The position numbers were made by a program, and so were the translations under genes. A DNA stretch of 64,000 nt from Marine Group II euryarchaeote MED-G37 (GTDB taxonomy: Archaea > Thermoplasmatota > Poseidoniia > Poseidoniales > Thalassarchaeaceae). Under the pieces are notes generated by a model. That model did no database searches, was not told the DNA's origin, and saw nothing but the letters and a program-made list of their open reading frames with translations. Positions 1 to 8,966 of this stretch are shown one piece after another. The stretch is from the NCBI GenBank assembly GCA_002457555.1, contig NTJQ01000003.1, forward strand, positions 57,838-121,837, written 5' to 3'. The first letter of the stretch is position 1; each line of letters begins with the position of its first letter.

Positions 1-1213
1 TTGTACCAAATAGGTCACCTTGTGCGCCTAATAGGAAGAGGGCGATTCCATTTAGTGGGATGCCACTGTAGTCCGAAACCGAAAGAAGTCCGTTTGGAAT
101 TTCAGCGTCGGGTGTTCCAAAAATTACACCATTCAAGACATCTGGGTTGGTAATGTCAACTCCACTGACTTCGTTCAATCTCTCTCGTAGGTTGTCTACT
201 TGGGTCAAATCAGCCATACCTCCGGCGGATAGGAATTCTTGTCCAGCAAGTGCATAAACAGCCCAGTCCATGTGAGTTAACTCAACAGGATCCGTAGAAC
301 CATATCCAAGAAGTGCTGCACGCATTGGAGTGACCGTTTCGCTTGGTTCTCCCATGCCCGCAATCAGCATAGGTCCTATTTCACAAGTTAATGCAATACA
401 AATTCCCGTTGAAGGGTCAACTGCTGTGTGAAGGATTGAATCTGCTGAGAGGGAGAAATCTGGATCCATTACACCCATTCCAGAGGAAGAATTCCAATTA
501 TCATATACTAGGTCTAGAATAACAGGGGCGGCTATTGCTGCTGCTGTTGATTCATTGTAACCTGCATCTTGTAGTGCATTCTCATACTCAGTGACCATGC
601 CGTCTATTGATTCAGCCGCCCAAATCGAAGGGGCCCTGTTTTGCAAATCATTGGCAATCATGTTGTTAGCGAATCCCGCCTTAGCAAACACTTCTCCATA
701 GATGATTCCAGTTGAAATCCCCGCAATTCTTTGTGTATTCCAAAGGATGTTAACTTGAGTTATTTCGGTTGAACCTGGTACAGAGTTGTGTGAATCTCCA
801 TTTTCATCTATCCAAGCACAGTTCTCGCACCACTCAAAACTATCATATTCAGAATAAGTTATCTCACCAGCATCGTAATCGAAATCTAGGATTTCTCTGG
901 TTGTAGTAACCTCATAGATGAAAGGACCCATTTTCGTAAATTCATGTGCTTCACCTGCATCTACCCCATCCGGGTTATCAAGAGAGTATGCAAAGTAAAC
1001 TCTCTCAGAGGTCGAAATAAGCCATTCGTCGTCATAATCTGCAGTGTAGTTTTCGTTTCCGTCGTCATCATAGCCATCATAGCCATCGGCTACAACATCC
1101 TGAACTCCAGCCTCAACTTGCCCTGCTACGAAGGGCGCTAATGCTAGGAAATTAATTGCTATTAGCATAAGTCCGGTTGTTACTATTACACTTGCCTTTT
1201 GTTGGTTGTCCAT
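1..1213 (-). CDS. CD36/LIMP-2-like membrane protein, 3' end cut by window edge
   Basis: The frame is open for 404 codons from an ATG at 1213 and runs off the left edge, so the C-terminus is missing. Residues 8-30 form a hydrophobic N-terminal anchor. Residues 71-128 follow the pattern of the eukaryotic CD36 family: an aromatic-rich start, an N-P-x-x-V turn, then the hallmark GPFIYE at 96-101 and a following beta-hairpin region. A Cys pair lies at 129 and 132. CD36 proteins have an anchor at each end and an ectodomain with a lipid tunnel; the second anchor would lie outside this window. Actinobacterial DUF3068 proteins are distant relatives and are an alternative assignment. Function in this archaeon is unknown; a role in binding or taking up hydrophobic ligands is speculation. 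Confidence 0.62.
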   Translation of the reverse strand, partial: MDNQQKASVIVTTGLMLIAINFLALAPFVAGQVEAGVQDVVADGYDGYDDDGNENYTADYDDEWLISTSERVYFAYSLDNPDGVDAGEAHEFTKMGPFIYEVTTTREILDFDYDAGEITYSEYDSFEWCENCAWIDENGDSHNSVPGSTEITQVNILWNTQRIAGISTGIIYGEVFAKAGFANNMIANDLQNRAPSIWAAESIDGMVTEYENALQDAGYNESTAAAIAAPVILDLVYDNWNSSSGMGVMDPDFSLSADSILHTAVDPSTGICIALTCEIGPMLIAGMGEPSETVTPMRAALLGYGSTDPVELTHMDWAVYALAGQEFLSAGGMADLTQVDNLRERLNEVSGVDITNPDVLNGVIFGTPDAEIPNGLLSVSDYSGIPLNGIALFLLGAQGDLFGT

Positions 1214-1320
1214 TGTATCACTCTAACAGTCGACGTGCGCGGTAAGGAAATAAGCGATTCTATTCCCATGTTACCTAGTGTTAGTAAGTACACCGACCTG
1301 ATTCGGCTAAATTATTTAAT
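1214..1320. other. Spacer between two minus-strand genes
   Basis: This spacer of about 107 bases separates the TctA-like gene (ending at 1321) from the start of the CD36-like gene at 1213. It should hold the CD36-like promoter. No clear Shine-Dalgarno sequence precedes the ATG, and no stem-loop of the kind seen in other spacers was found. Confidence 0.4.
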
Positions 1321-2976
1321 TCAAGCAAAGCCAAATGCATCTAATTCTCTAGCGAAGGTGTAAATCATGATAGGCACTAGAATAACTCCCATTCCATGTG
1401 ACCTTCGTATTCCAATTCTAGGTGCCATAAGTCCGATCATGGTTCCAATAACTAAAGTTCCGACTCCAATCCAATCTGTTGAAATCCAAACTAAAATTGT
1501 AATGAAGGCACTTACCGAAATCACTAGGTTTCTGAGAGGGACCAATTCGTGCATTTTCAACATACCCTTTCCAACCTCAATCATTACCGGAACAGCAAAT
1601 AATCCCGAGGCTACAGTAATAGCCAGAAGTCTAACGAAATCTGCAGGTGGTTCTACAGCATTCCACATATCGATTGGATACATCATATTGAGTGCTAATG
1701 CCGCTCCAGACCGAGGTCTTCCTACCATGTATAAGAAGCCTAGAACCATCACTGTAACAGCGGTGTTGACTGAGGACAGAATTGCAATAATTTCCAAGTC
1801 TCTTTGTTGGTTATTGTTCACTAAATCTAAGTCGGGTGTGGCGCCTGCTTCGGAAAGAGCCTCTTGGAATAACAAACGGTCATCTTCCGCTAGGTCTTCC
1901 ATACCCTCAAACACCATCATTTGGGGCATCTGTTCAAATCCAGGCTGAGTTCCGTGCTCGAAGTCTGCTGGTATGTAATTTGGATCGGTCAATTTACCCC
2001 AAAAGTTTCGAGCGCTCATAACCACGACAGTTGCCTGAGCAGCGGTCATCCCGGGAAGGATAGCCATTACTGAGGATACAACTGCTGAAAGGAATGTTGG
2101 AACTGCCAGGGGTTTAGGATCAGGCATTTCCCAATTTTGTTCTTGTGGAGGAATCTCACTTGTTGTTACATAGATGTCAATTAGGTTTGCAATTCCGAAT
2201 AATCCCGCCAAGCTTGGGAATAGTAGTGAGGCGGATGGAATTCCGACGGGAGATCGAGCAGGTAACTCGAATACAGCCCATCCATAAAATCCAGTGAGTA
2301 AGAAATAGGCTGTAGCGACTAGTATTCCAGCGGCCCTCGAGCTTTCTCCAAGTCGGAAGTCGATTGCATCATATCGTCTTCGAATACTGAGTCGCCCCAT
2401 CGGTATCGTAAATTCGAATGGTTTTTTCAATGGCCATTTCAGTCTCTGAGTTATTTTTTGTGACCATACTGGCCATGGCAATCGAGTAGTCTCAGTCAAA
2501 ATTAGGAATATAGAAATGAATAGTAGAAGCCATGGTAATTGTTCACGGCTGGCTTCATACAAACCTAATCCGGGGTTTTCACCGAAAAGCAAGCGCGCGA
2601 CAATCAGTAGAGGGATGGACATCAGCATACCCATTTGCGAGCCGCGAGCGGAATATGCAACACCTTGAGCAGCTTGGCCCGAAATCAACATCCTGTGGCC
2701 TGGAAGTAATGCAAGTGCCATGTTGTCGTCAGGTGCCCCAACTAATGCACTTGGAATGTAATTCAGGAATGTGTGGACAGTTCCACAGGCGACGATAATT
2801 CCTGCAACCGCATCTAGAGGAATTCCTATCCCCACCGCAACAGGAGAAAGTGACAAGGCAATCAAAGCAACGTTATTGACGTGGAATCCCGGAATCAAGC
2901 CGGTTAAACAACCAAGGAATATTCCGAATATGAATGACCCGATTAACCAACCAAAATCGATTAACCAGGGGTCCAT
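1321..2976 (-). CDS. TctA-family multipass permease (COG1784-like)
   Basis: This 551-residue integral membrane protein resembles the archaeal branch of the tripartite tricarboxylate transporter TctA subunit. Near residues 21-35 it has the family's glycine-rich G-x-x-T-G-L-I-P-G segment followed by H-x-N-N. A second conserved block, ALVGAPDDNMALALLPGHRM, lies near residues 76-95. Many hydrophobic segments run to the C-terminus, with a hydrophilic insert around 330-400. Classical TctA works with TctB and a periplasmic TctC, but neither is visible nearby, as is usual for the archaeal branch. The gene starts 9 bases after the stop of the upstream OB-repeat gene, so the two are probably co-transcribed. 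The substrate is unknown. Confidence 0.8.
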   Translation of the reverse strand: MDPWLIDFGWLIGSFIFGIFLGCLTGLIPGFHVNNVALIALSLSPVAVGIGIPLDAVAGIIVACGTVHTFLNYIPSALVGAPDDNMALALLPGHRMLISGQAAQGVAYSARGSQMGMLMSIPLLIVARLLFGENPGLGLYEASREQLPWLLLFISIFLILTETTRLPWPVWSQKITQRLKWPLKKPFEFTIPMGRLSIRRRYDAIDFRLGESSRAAGILVATAYFLLTGFYGWAVFELPARSPVGIPSASLLFPSLAGLFGIANLIDIYVTTSEIPPQEQNWEMPDPKPLAVPTFLSAVVSSVMAILPGMTAAQATVVVMSARNFWGKLTDPNYIPADFEHGTQPGFEQMPQMMVFEGMEDLAEDDRLLFQEALSEAGATPDLDLVNNNQQRDLEIIAILSSVNTAVTVMVLGFLYMVGRPRSGAALALNMMYPIDMWNAVEPPADFVRLLAITVASGLFAVPVMIEVGKGMLKMHELVPLRNLVISVSAFITILVWISTDWIGVGTLVIGTMIGLMAPRIGIRRSHGMGVILVPIMIYTFARELDAFGFA

Positions 2977-2985
2977 CTAAACACC

Positions 2986-4539
2986 TCATCTGATATCTAT
3001 ACAGAATTGCATTGTATTATCGACAGAATCTTCGGTGGTTGATAATCTGCCTGTCCAATCAAGAGGTCCCTGCCCCTCAGTTTGGCTAGACTCAGTGCCG
3101 TCTCCTAGTAAACAGACACTTTCGTCTGAACCGGATCTCTGAATCCACTGGTTACCATCCTCGTCCATAATTGCCTCCCCGTTAATAACCACAAGTTTTC
3201 CAATATCCCATTTCCATGAATTGTAACCATCTCCCCAGTTTAGAGTAGTTGGTGCTGGTGCTTGACCGAGAGTCCAAGAACGAGCTTCAAGAATCACTCG
3301 CCCCTCGCTTTCTGACCAAATTATTGTAGCATTGAAGCGGATTGATTGACCACCCTCAATATATTCTGCGTGCTCACCGATTAGATGTATTCTGAGTTTG
3401 GTTTGCCTAGAGAAGTAATCTGCACCGTCTCCAACATATCCTTTGTCATAATCTGGAGATATAGGGTCTGTAATCCATCCTTCAAATGTATGATTCTGAT
3501 TTAGATAATCAAATGGATTCTCAGCAACATCGAGTAGTGGCGTTACATCATCTCCAAAGTTGCCAGCAGCATTTTCGGCTGAGTATCCGTCAAGCCTTAG
3601 ACAAATGGTTGCTTCATCCGTAGACCAAATTAATCGTCCAAACCATTTTTGTTCAACACCCTCTAATCCCTCATCTACAACATCCTCTGAAGGCAATAAA
3701 CAAAGTCGGTCTGTAGGTGAATTTCCAATTAACCACCAGCTACCTGATGATTGAGTTGATGTTCCATCTATTGATACGTTCTTACCAACTTCATAGGTCA
3801 ACGTGTAGGGTTCTAATTCCCAAGATAAGTCAACAACCGATCCTTCGTTAAGAACTTCTATGGCAGTTGCTTGCACAAGTAACCTCCAACGTAGAGAACG
3901 TTGGTCATATTGTAACCAACCAGATATTTCCACATGACTTCCGGCTTCAATCCAATCTATTACTCGCCCCTCCACTTGCATATACAATAAATGGTCTGCG
4001 TTACCATAAGAGGGGTTATCCATAAGACTCAATGAATGATATGTTACATCAGGCTCAAGAGGTTCGGACAAATAGCCGTCTACTTTTACAGACATGTTGG
4101 CAAATTCTTGAGGATTCATTGCAACTTCGACTAATTGCATAGCGGTATATTCTACGGAGTCGCAATCCGAATCAGCACATTCTATAGCGCCGTATCCATT
4201 GGATGACAACCAAATCCGACCGTTCCATTCAGTCACTTCTCCTTCGACAGTAATTATCGTTCCAATTGGAGGGATATTGTTATCTCTGTCTACAAACCAT
4301 CGAACTTCGACTACTGAGTGGCCATCAACTTCTCGAACTTGCAAATCTATCCTGTCTGCCTGTTCACCGTAAGGGTCTACAACGAAACTGGTCAGCACCC
4401 CTTTGACCTTGACGGTCTCTCTTGGATATTCGTGAATTTCATCTATGTCGATAAAATCCGGCTCACGGATTACCGCGTAGAAATTCATTGTTGATACTAG
4501 CAAAAGAGATGTGAAGAACATCACCCAGAGCTTCGCCAT
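2986..4539 (-). CDS. Exported protein with repeated OB-fold-like units
   Basis: From the ATG at 4539 the product has 517 residues and a strong N-terminal signal anchor (roughly 3-22). A GTG at 4575 would add 12 residues before that anchor and is less likely. The rest is predicted to lie outside the cell. About five stretches share one pattern: V-x-V-x-G-x-L, a polar middle, then G-x-x-V-x-x-x-G and a W/R-rich strand ending near an I-W-L or R-L-x-L segment. This resembles tandem five-stranded OB barrels. Cys residues recur near the end of several units. No catalytic motif was recognised. It probably forms an operon with the TctA-like permease, so a partner or ligand-binding role is possible but unproven. 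Confidence 0.6.
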   Translation of the reverse strand: MAKLWVMFFTSLLLVSTMNFYAVIREPDFIDIDEIHEYPRETVKVKGVLTSFVVDPYGEQADRIDLQVREVDGHSVVEVRWFVDRDNNIPPIGTIITVEGEVTEWNGRIWLSSNGYGAIECADSDCDSVEYTAMQLVEVAMNPQEFANMSVKVDGYLSEPLEPDVTYHSLSLMDNPSYGNADHLLYMQVEGRVIDWIEAGSHVEISGWLQYDQRSLRWRLLVQATAIEVLNEGSVVDLSWELEPYTLTYEVGKNVSIDGTSTQSSGSWWLIGNSPTDRLCLLPSEDVVDEGLEGVEQKWFGRLIWSTDEATICLRLDGYSAENAAGNFGDDVTPLLDVAENPFDYLNQNHTFEGWITDPISPDYDKGYVGDGADYFSRQTKLRIHLIGEHAEYIEGGQSIRFNATIIWSESEGRVILEARSWTLGQAPAPTTLNWGDGYNSWKWDIGKLVVINGEAIMDEDGNQWIQRSGSDESVCLLGDGTESSQTEGQGPLDWTGRLSTTEDSVDNTMQFCIDIR

Positions 4540-4637
4540 GAGTCCCGGATAGGTTTCTAATGCTTGAATATTCACTGAAGGCTAGCAGAGATTTTCGATC
4601 AAAATTCAGCTTCATCGGGTACTTTACAGGACCGAAT

Positions 4638-4656
4638 TTCTCTCGCATCAAGAGAA
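4638..4656. other. Inverted repeat upstream of tRNA
   Basis: TTCTCT at 4638-4643 and AGAGAA at 4651-4656 form a six-base-pair stem with a seven-base loop, about 38 bases before the tRNA. It lies between the divergent OB-repeat gene and the tRNA, so it may be promoter-proximal for either. It may also be chance. Confidence 0.3.
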
Positions 4657-4693
4657 TAAGGTTCATCTCGCAGTTATTGTCGAGTGATGAGCA

Positions 4694-4770
4694 GGACCCG
4701 TAGCTCAGTTGGTTAGAGCGCTCGGCTCATAACCGAGTGGCCATCGGTTCAAATCCGGTCGGGTCCACCA
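4694..4770 (+). tRNA. tRNA with CAU anticodon, probably elongator tRNA-Met
   Basis: The cloverleaf is complete. The acceptor stem GGACCCG (4694-4700) pairs fully with CGGGTCC (4760-4766), followed by discriminator A and an encoded CCA (4768-4770). The D arm has the AGTTGGTTA loop, the anticodon stem CTCGG/CCGAG encloses CTCATAA with anticodon CAU, and the T loop is TTCAAAT. There is no intron. The G1-C72 pair and lack of three G-C pairs in the anticodon stem argue against an initiator. A tRNA-Ile2, whose CAU is modified to agmatidine, cannot be excluded. A T-rich stretch follows shortly downstream and may end transcription. Confidence 0.95.
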
Positions 4771-4912
4771 AAATCTCCTTCTTTGAATCGTCTATTTCGA
4801 GCAAAAATACCAGAAAACTATCACAGATTCAAATTAGAATAAGTGGCTAAAAATTGCAATACAGCGAAGCCAACGGTGCTAACCCCTAAATACGGCCTAA
4901 GTCGGCCAGAAG

Positions 4913-5854
4913 ATGATGAGCACTGCAAGTAAGGTTCGTCCTGCCCTGATGATATTGGTAGTGTACTTTCTCAGCACATGGGCTGCAGCTGCACCCGTTC
5001 AGGCTCAAGGAGCAGTTCCAGACATCACCTTGACATGCGACCAACCTCAACCAATTGACGTCTATCCGGGCGCTACGAGATCAAGTATAATCAACTGTCG
5101 AATTGAGAATCCAACCGTCCACCAAGAAAAGGTAAGGATCCAAATTCAAGCTGGAGTTCTCGCGTTCTCAGGTCCCGCCACTATGTCAATAGGAGGAGGC
5201 TCAGAGGTATCATTCCAAGTACTCGTAAGGGCTGAGCTCCGAGCTCCTGAAGGACAGCATCAGGTAACTGTCAGTGCAGAGGTGACGATGGCGAATGGAG
5301 TTCCGGTAACCAGCGAACCATCGGCCGCTAATGTCATGGCGATTATCCGACAGTTCAGTCGACTTCGAGTGGCCTCGGAAGTAGCCTTCTTGCAATTACG
5401 TCCGAAGGTCGATTATAACTTGGTTTTCGATGTTTATAATGACGGAAATGCTCTGGATCGATTCAATATTCAAATCGACAATTATGACCAATTGAACGAT
5501 GATGGATTCCAACTAAGCATCCCCTTGGTCAGCGTGGAAATTGAATCTATGGCCCCTCCTGAGAAGATTCGAGTTCAGATGAGGACTCCGAAGAACCAAG
5601 GTTGGACGGATACATATTTCTCCTTACAGTTCAAGGCGACGTCTGAATACTCTGTTAGGACAGAGGGTATCCCGAATTACCAAATTCAAACGATGACCGT
5701 TTACATCAGAGGAGTTTACCTTCCAGGCTTCGAATTGATTGGTACTTTGATGATTACCGCTCTAGCAGCGGCTGCATTTGCAGGTCGATCTACAAGACTA
5801 ACCAATGATGAGGAATCAGACGAGTTAGAACCGCTAGATGCTCGTTTGTTCTAA
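4913..5854 (+). CDS. Exported membrane-anchored protein with NEW3/CARDB-like beta domains
   Basis: The product has 313 residues. A signal peptide (about residues 8-32) ends near an A-x-A site. The ectodomain has two Ig-like beta domains, and the second (about 150-265) resembles NEW3/CARDB modules that bridge surface proteins to the membrane. A single hydrophobic helix at about 274-294 is followed by a short acidic cytoplasmic tail. No enzyme motif is visible. An imperfect GGCC...GGCC repeat lies just upstream of the ATG. The next gene follows in the same direction after 89 bases. It is probably a cell-surface structural or binding protein; precise function unknown. Confidence 0.7.
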   Translation: MMSTASKVRPALMILVVYFLSTWAAAAPVQAQGAVPDITLTCDQPQPIDVYPGATRSSIINCRIENPTVHQEKVRIQIQAGVLAFSGPATMSIGGGSEVSFQVLVRAELRAPEGQHQVTVSAEVTMANGVPVTSEPSAANVMAIIRQFSRLRVASEVAFLQLRPKVDYNLVFDVYNDGNALDRFNIQIDNYDQLNDDGFQLSIPLVSVEIESMAPPEKIRVQMRTPKNQGWTDTYFSLQFKATSEYSVRTEGIPNYQIQTMTVYIRGVYLPGFELIGTLMITALAAAAFAGRSTRLTNDEESDELEPLDARLF

Positions 5855-5873
5855 CTGATGATAGCATATCTTC

Positions 5874-5890
5874 TGCCACCTTAGGTGGCA
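5874..5890 (+). other. Intergenic stem-loop, 7-bp stem, loop TTA
   Basis: TGCCACC pairs with GGTGGCA around a TTA loop, 19 bases after a stop codon and 53 before the next ATG. No T run follows. It is one of nine perfect short stem-loops with three-base loops in this window. Confidence 0.65.
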
Positions 5891-5943
5891 TTGGGTTGAT
5901 AACCAACGCTGATGACGCCTCGCCCAATTGAGAGGTTACTGGT

Positions 5944-7182
5944 ATGAGTGATGGCGGATTGCTTCAGAAGGCTATGGACGTTCAGCAACCGGCAGATGAG
6001 GTAGTCGCCGTAGCGGTATCTTCCTCGAATGAATCAGGAGATTCTCCAAGTATTGGTAATATCCTTGGGACAATTGGGTTAGGGATGGTTTTACCATTTT
6101 TCTTTTTGATGTGGTTTGGCGGGATAATTCCAGTAATCCCCTCCAGTTTGCTTTCGTTGCTTGTAATTCTCGTCTCGATTTCATTTGTATGGTGGAAATT
6201 GGGGGGAGGAATCCCATCTATGGCCGGTGGGACTGGCATTAACAAAACTATAGCCGGTTCTGTTTTTGTTACGCTTCTTCTTCTTCTAGGGGCTCCTGCA
6301 TTGCTATCTATTATCTTGACTGGAGACATGACTCTAGGCGAAATCGAGTTTGACGAAGAAGGTTCTGAAATGACAATAAAAGTCAGACAAAATGGTGGCT
6401 CAGGTTCACACGATGCAATAATCGCCATCAGCCAATCTGGTAGTGAAGTACTAAATGTGGTTCAATCGTTCAAAATCAATAAAGATGATAGTCGAGGAGA
6501 TTATGGGGAGATTATCATTAATGTGGAAGATTTCTATTCTTCTAACGCTCTTCCATTGGATACAAACAGATATGTCATCAGCGTCACGGTTGGGGGAAAT
6601 ACATTTACCGAAAATCTTGACTCAAATTTACTCACTAGAACAATTACCGGTGCAGAATCATCGGCGACCGCCTCACTCAGTAAAAATCCAGACGATTGTG
6701 GAGATAAAGAGAGGTGTGTCACAGGAGTTGCTCTAACTGGATCTGCGGGCTTGGCTGCGGCAGCAGGATACCCTCCTGCGGGCCTTCCACATGCCGATTA
6801 TTCAATGGAAGTTACAATGTATTACGAAGGAGATAATATTGCGATAAATTACCCTACAATTACTGTGGACAGCACAATCGCAACATGGGACTCTAACGGT
6901 GGTGAGTGGGGCTCTGGAAGTGGAATAATTGGTGATGCGGGTTCATCTTTACCGCTCGGTGGCTCGGAGTATGGCTCAGACATCCAAGCAGATATTATTC
7001 CAATCAGTGCTTGGGAGGAGAACGATTACGGTTGCTACACTGTACATATTGAAATTATTCAACAATCTCCATGGAGCGACAGTACACCTGTGATATTCGA
7101 GTCCTTCTATCTATTCGAGAAGACCGGAGACCAAGAAAACGGCGAATCCGAGACTTGGTCAGAGTCTACTGTTGCATGCTAG
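5944..7182 (+). CDS. Membrane protein with three N-terminal helices and exported C-terminal domain
   Basis: The product has 412 residues. After a polar start of about 35 residues there are roughly three membrane helices (about 36-60, 63-82 and 100-122). The remaining 290 residues are polar, rich in Gly, Ser and Asp, and beta-like, as expected for an extracytoplasmic domain. Four Cys residues in that domain may form disulfides. An AGAGGT ribosome binding site at 5931-5936 supports this ATG. The family was not recognised. It converges with the next gene, leaving one base between the stop codons. Confidence 0.65.
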   Translation: MSDGGLLQKAMDVQQPADEVVAVAVSSSNESGDSPSIGNILGTIGLGMVLPFFFLMWFGGIIPVIPSSLLSLLVILVSISFVWWKLGGGIPSMAGGTGINKTIAGSVFVTLLLLLGAPALLSIILTGDMTLGEIEFDEEGSEMTIKVRQNGGSGSHDAIIAISQSGSEVLNVVQSFKINKDDSRGDYGEIIINVEDFYSSNALPLDTNRYVISVTVGGNTFTENLDSNLLTRTITGAESSATASLSKNPDDCGDKERCVTGVALTGSAGLAAAAGYPPAGLPHADYSMEVTMYYEGDNIAINYPTITVDSTIATWDSNGGEWGSGSGIIGDAGSSLPLGGSEYGSDIQADIIPISAWEENDYGCYTVHIEIIQQSPWSDSTPVIFESFYLFEKTGDQENGESETWSESTVAC

Positions 7183-7183
7183 G

Positions 7184-8875
7184 CTAGTACAATTCTTCTT
7201 CATCCTCTTCAGAGGATTTTGACATTTTGAAGAAGAATGCACCCATAGCTACAGTTGCGATGACAAATGCAGCCAATACTGGTATAATTGAACCACCTTC
7301 ATCATCTGTGGGGTCAATCCAAGTGATTTTGTCACTCGAAGCGGTACCACCGCCGAATGCGTCCTCTTCTACTAGTTGAGTGGGTGTAAGTATCTCACAG
7401 GTTAAGCTTGCATTATCAACGTCGCTATTCATCCATGAGAATTGAATTGTGACTTCTTCTCCCTCTTCGACTAAACCACCTGGATAACTCGTCATTTGTG
7501 CTGCTGTTCCAGTTTCACTTACATCACAGGTGAAATAAACAATGGCTGGAGCAGTGCCACGGTTTGCGATTGTGGCCATCAAACCAACGCCACCACTTCC
7601 TCTTGATACACTGTCCGTTGGATTTTGATAATCAATCGAAACAAATTCAATTTGCGGGGTTTTTCCGTCTACCATAATTACTTCATCCCAAGTCAATGGA
7701 ATTATACCACCACCATAATCATCTAATGACTCATCCATATTCCAGCCTGTCCGATATTCCAGGATTTCTATACTTGCAGATTCTGTCCAAACACTTCCAT
7801 CTGCCCAACCAATTTCTACAGTTCTTGCGTCACCAGAGTCAATTAGACCTACTCCACTTTCATCACTGAAATATGTCGAAGAAGTTATTTCATATTGGCC
7901 AAATTTCAGTATTCTAAACAAGACCCCTGCAGCATCAAAGTGTACTTCTTGTGAATCAATGATTTTTTCCCAGCGGTCGGTAAGTCCACCACTTCCAATT
8001 ACATTTTCTCCCCAATGCAATCTAGAATTTGCATGAGCGCGTACATCATGGTCATCTTTACTCATAGAAAATGTAGTTTCACCACTAATAATTAAATCAG
8101 CATTTGTGGAAGATATGATTGGCCCCGTTCTTTCTATTGAGGTCGAATGTAACGTCATAATACCATCAACAACCACCATACATCCTAGAATTGAGGCTTC
8201 ATCAAAATCAGCCGTCCCAGCAATATTTAGGTTACAGGTTTCACCATCCTGATCTAAGGCCATCATGTTTCGATATTCTAATTCGATAGCATCGTAGGTA
8301 ATCGACGATCCAACTTCAGGAGTCAAGGTCACTGTAGTAAGATGAACAGATTGATGCCCATATCCTACTAAACCAACCCAAACATCTTCTGTATTTTCAT
8401 CGAAAGAGAGGGTAAATTCGCTACCGTTCAAATCGATAAGATCTTGCCCCTCAATAATCGCTTGGCCACCGTAAAATGTACTAGTTTCTCCTGAATAAAA
8501 TGTAGCTTCAAAGCCTCCATCATAGTCAGAACCAGGTATCAAAACAGCAGATCGATTTGTTTCATCCCAATATCCGTAACCTGCTAATCCAGTTGGCGGA
8601 TTTAAGTCTTTAATTTCTGAGTTGTGGACATTTAATGTACCTCCGGATTCGACATAAATATTTACTCCATCATGTATGTTTAAAGTAAGATCCCTGAGCG
8701 TTAAATCACCTCCGGAAACAATTCTTAAGTCCCTCTCCAATGAGCGATCTTCGATCCATTCAACCTGTGAATCAATGACAATTTCAGATGATTGCGCTAC
8801 TGCATTAAGCGAGGTTGTTGCAGCTAAAGCGGTTAACAAAGAAATTGCCAATAGTACAGTCTTCGATTTACTCAT
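7184..8875 (-). CDS. Large exported protein with C-terminal anchor, possible beta-helix
   Basis: The open frame continues upstream to 9145, but the ATG at 8875 is the likely start because a signal peptide begins there (K-S-K then a hydrophobic run ending A-V-A). The longer form would also overlap the divergent carS gene. The mature part of the 563-residue product begins with a repetitive hydrophobic stretch resembling rungs of a right-handed beta-helix (about 30-90). Further beta domains follow, including a CARDB-like module near 400-500. A membrane helix at about 530-552 precedes a Glu-rich tail. No catalytic residues were recognised. It is probably a surface protein anchored in the membrane. 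Confidence 0.7.
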   Translation of the reverse strand: MSKSKTVLLAISLLTALAATTSLNAVAQSSEIVIDSQVEWIEDRSLERDLRIVSGGDLTLRDLTLNIHDGVNIYVESGGTLNVHNSEIKDLNPPTGLAGYGYWDETNRSAVLIPGSDYDGGFEATFYSGETSTFYGGQAIIEGQDLIDLNGSEFTLSFDENTEDVWVGLVGYGHQSVHLTTVTLTPEVGSSITYDAIELEYRNMMALDQDGETCNLNIAGTADFDEASILGCMVVVDGIMTLHSTSIERTGPIISSTNADLIISGETTFSMSKDDHDVRAHANSRLHWGENVIGSGGLTDRWEKIIDSQEVHFDAAGVLFRILKFGQYEITSSTYFSDESGVGLIDSGDARTVEIGWADGSVWTESASIEILEYRTGWNMDESLDDYGGGIIPLTWDEVIMVDGKTPQIEFVSIDYQNPTDSVSRGSGGVGLMATIANRGTAPAIVYFTCDVSETGTAAQMTSYPGGLVEEGEEVTIQFSWMNSDVDNASLTCEILTPTQLVEEDAFGGGTASSDKITWIDPTDDEGGSIIPVLAAFVIATVAMGAFFFKMSKSSEEDEEELY

Positions 8876-8966
8876 CGGTCTGCCGTACGGTAAGTAATCA
8901 ATGAAGCAATCGGCGACATGTGTAGGAAACCGAGAGTTCTTCCCAGATGAGTAATTGGCCAGTTCA

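Noticed and set aside
1367..1948. 193-codon plus-strand open frame
   Set aside because: It lies antisense inside the TctA-like permease, and its translation has no domain or sensible membrane pattern.
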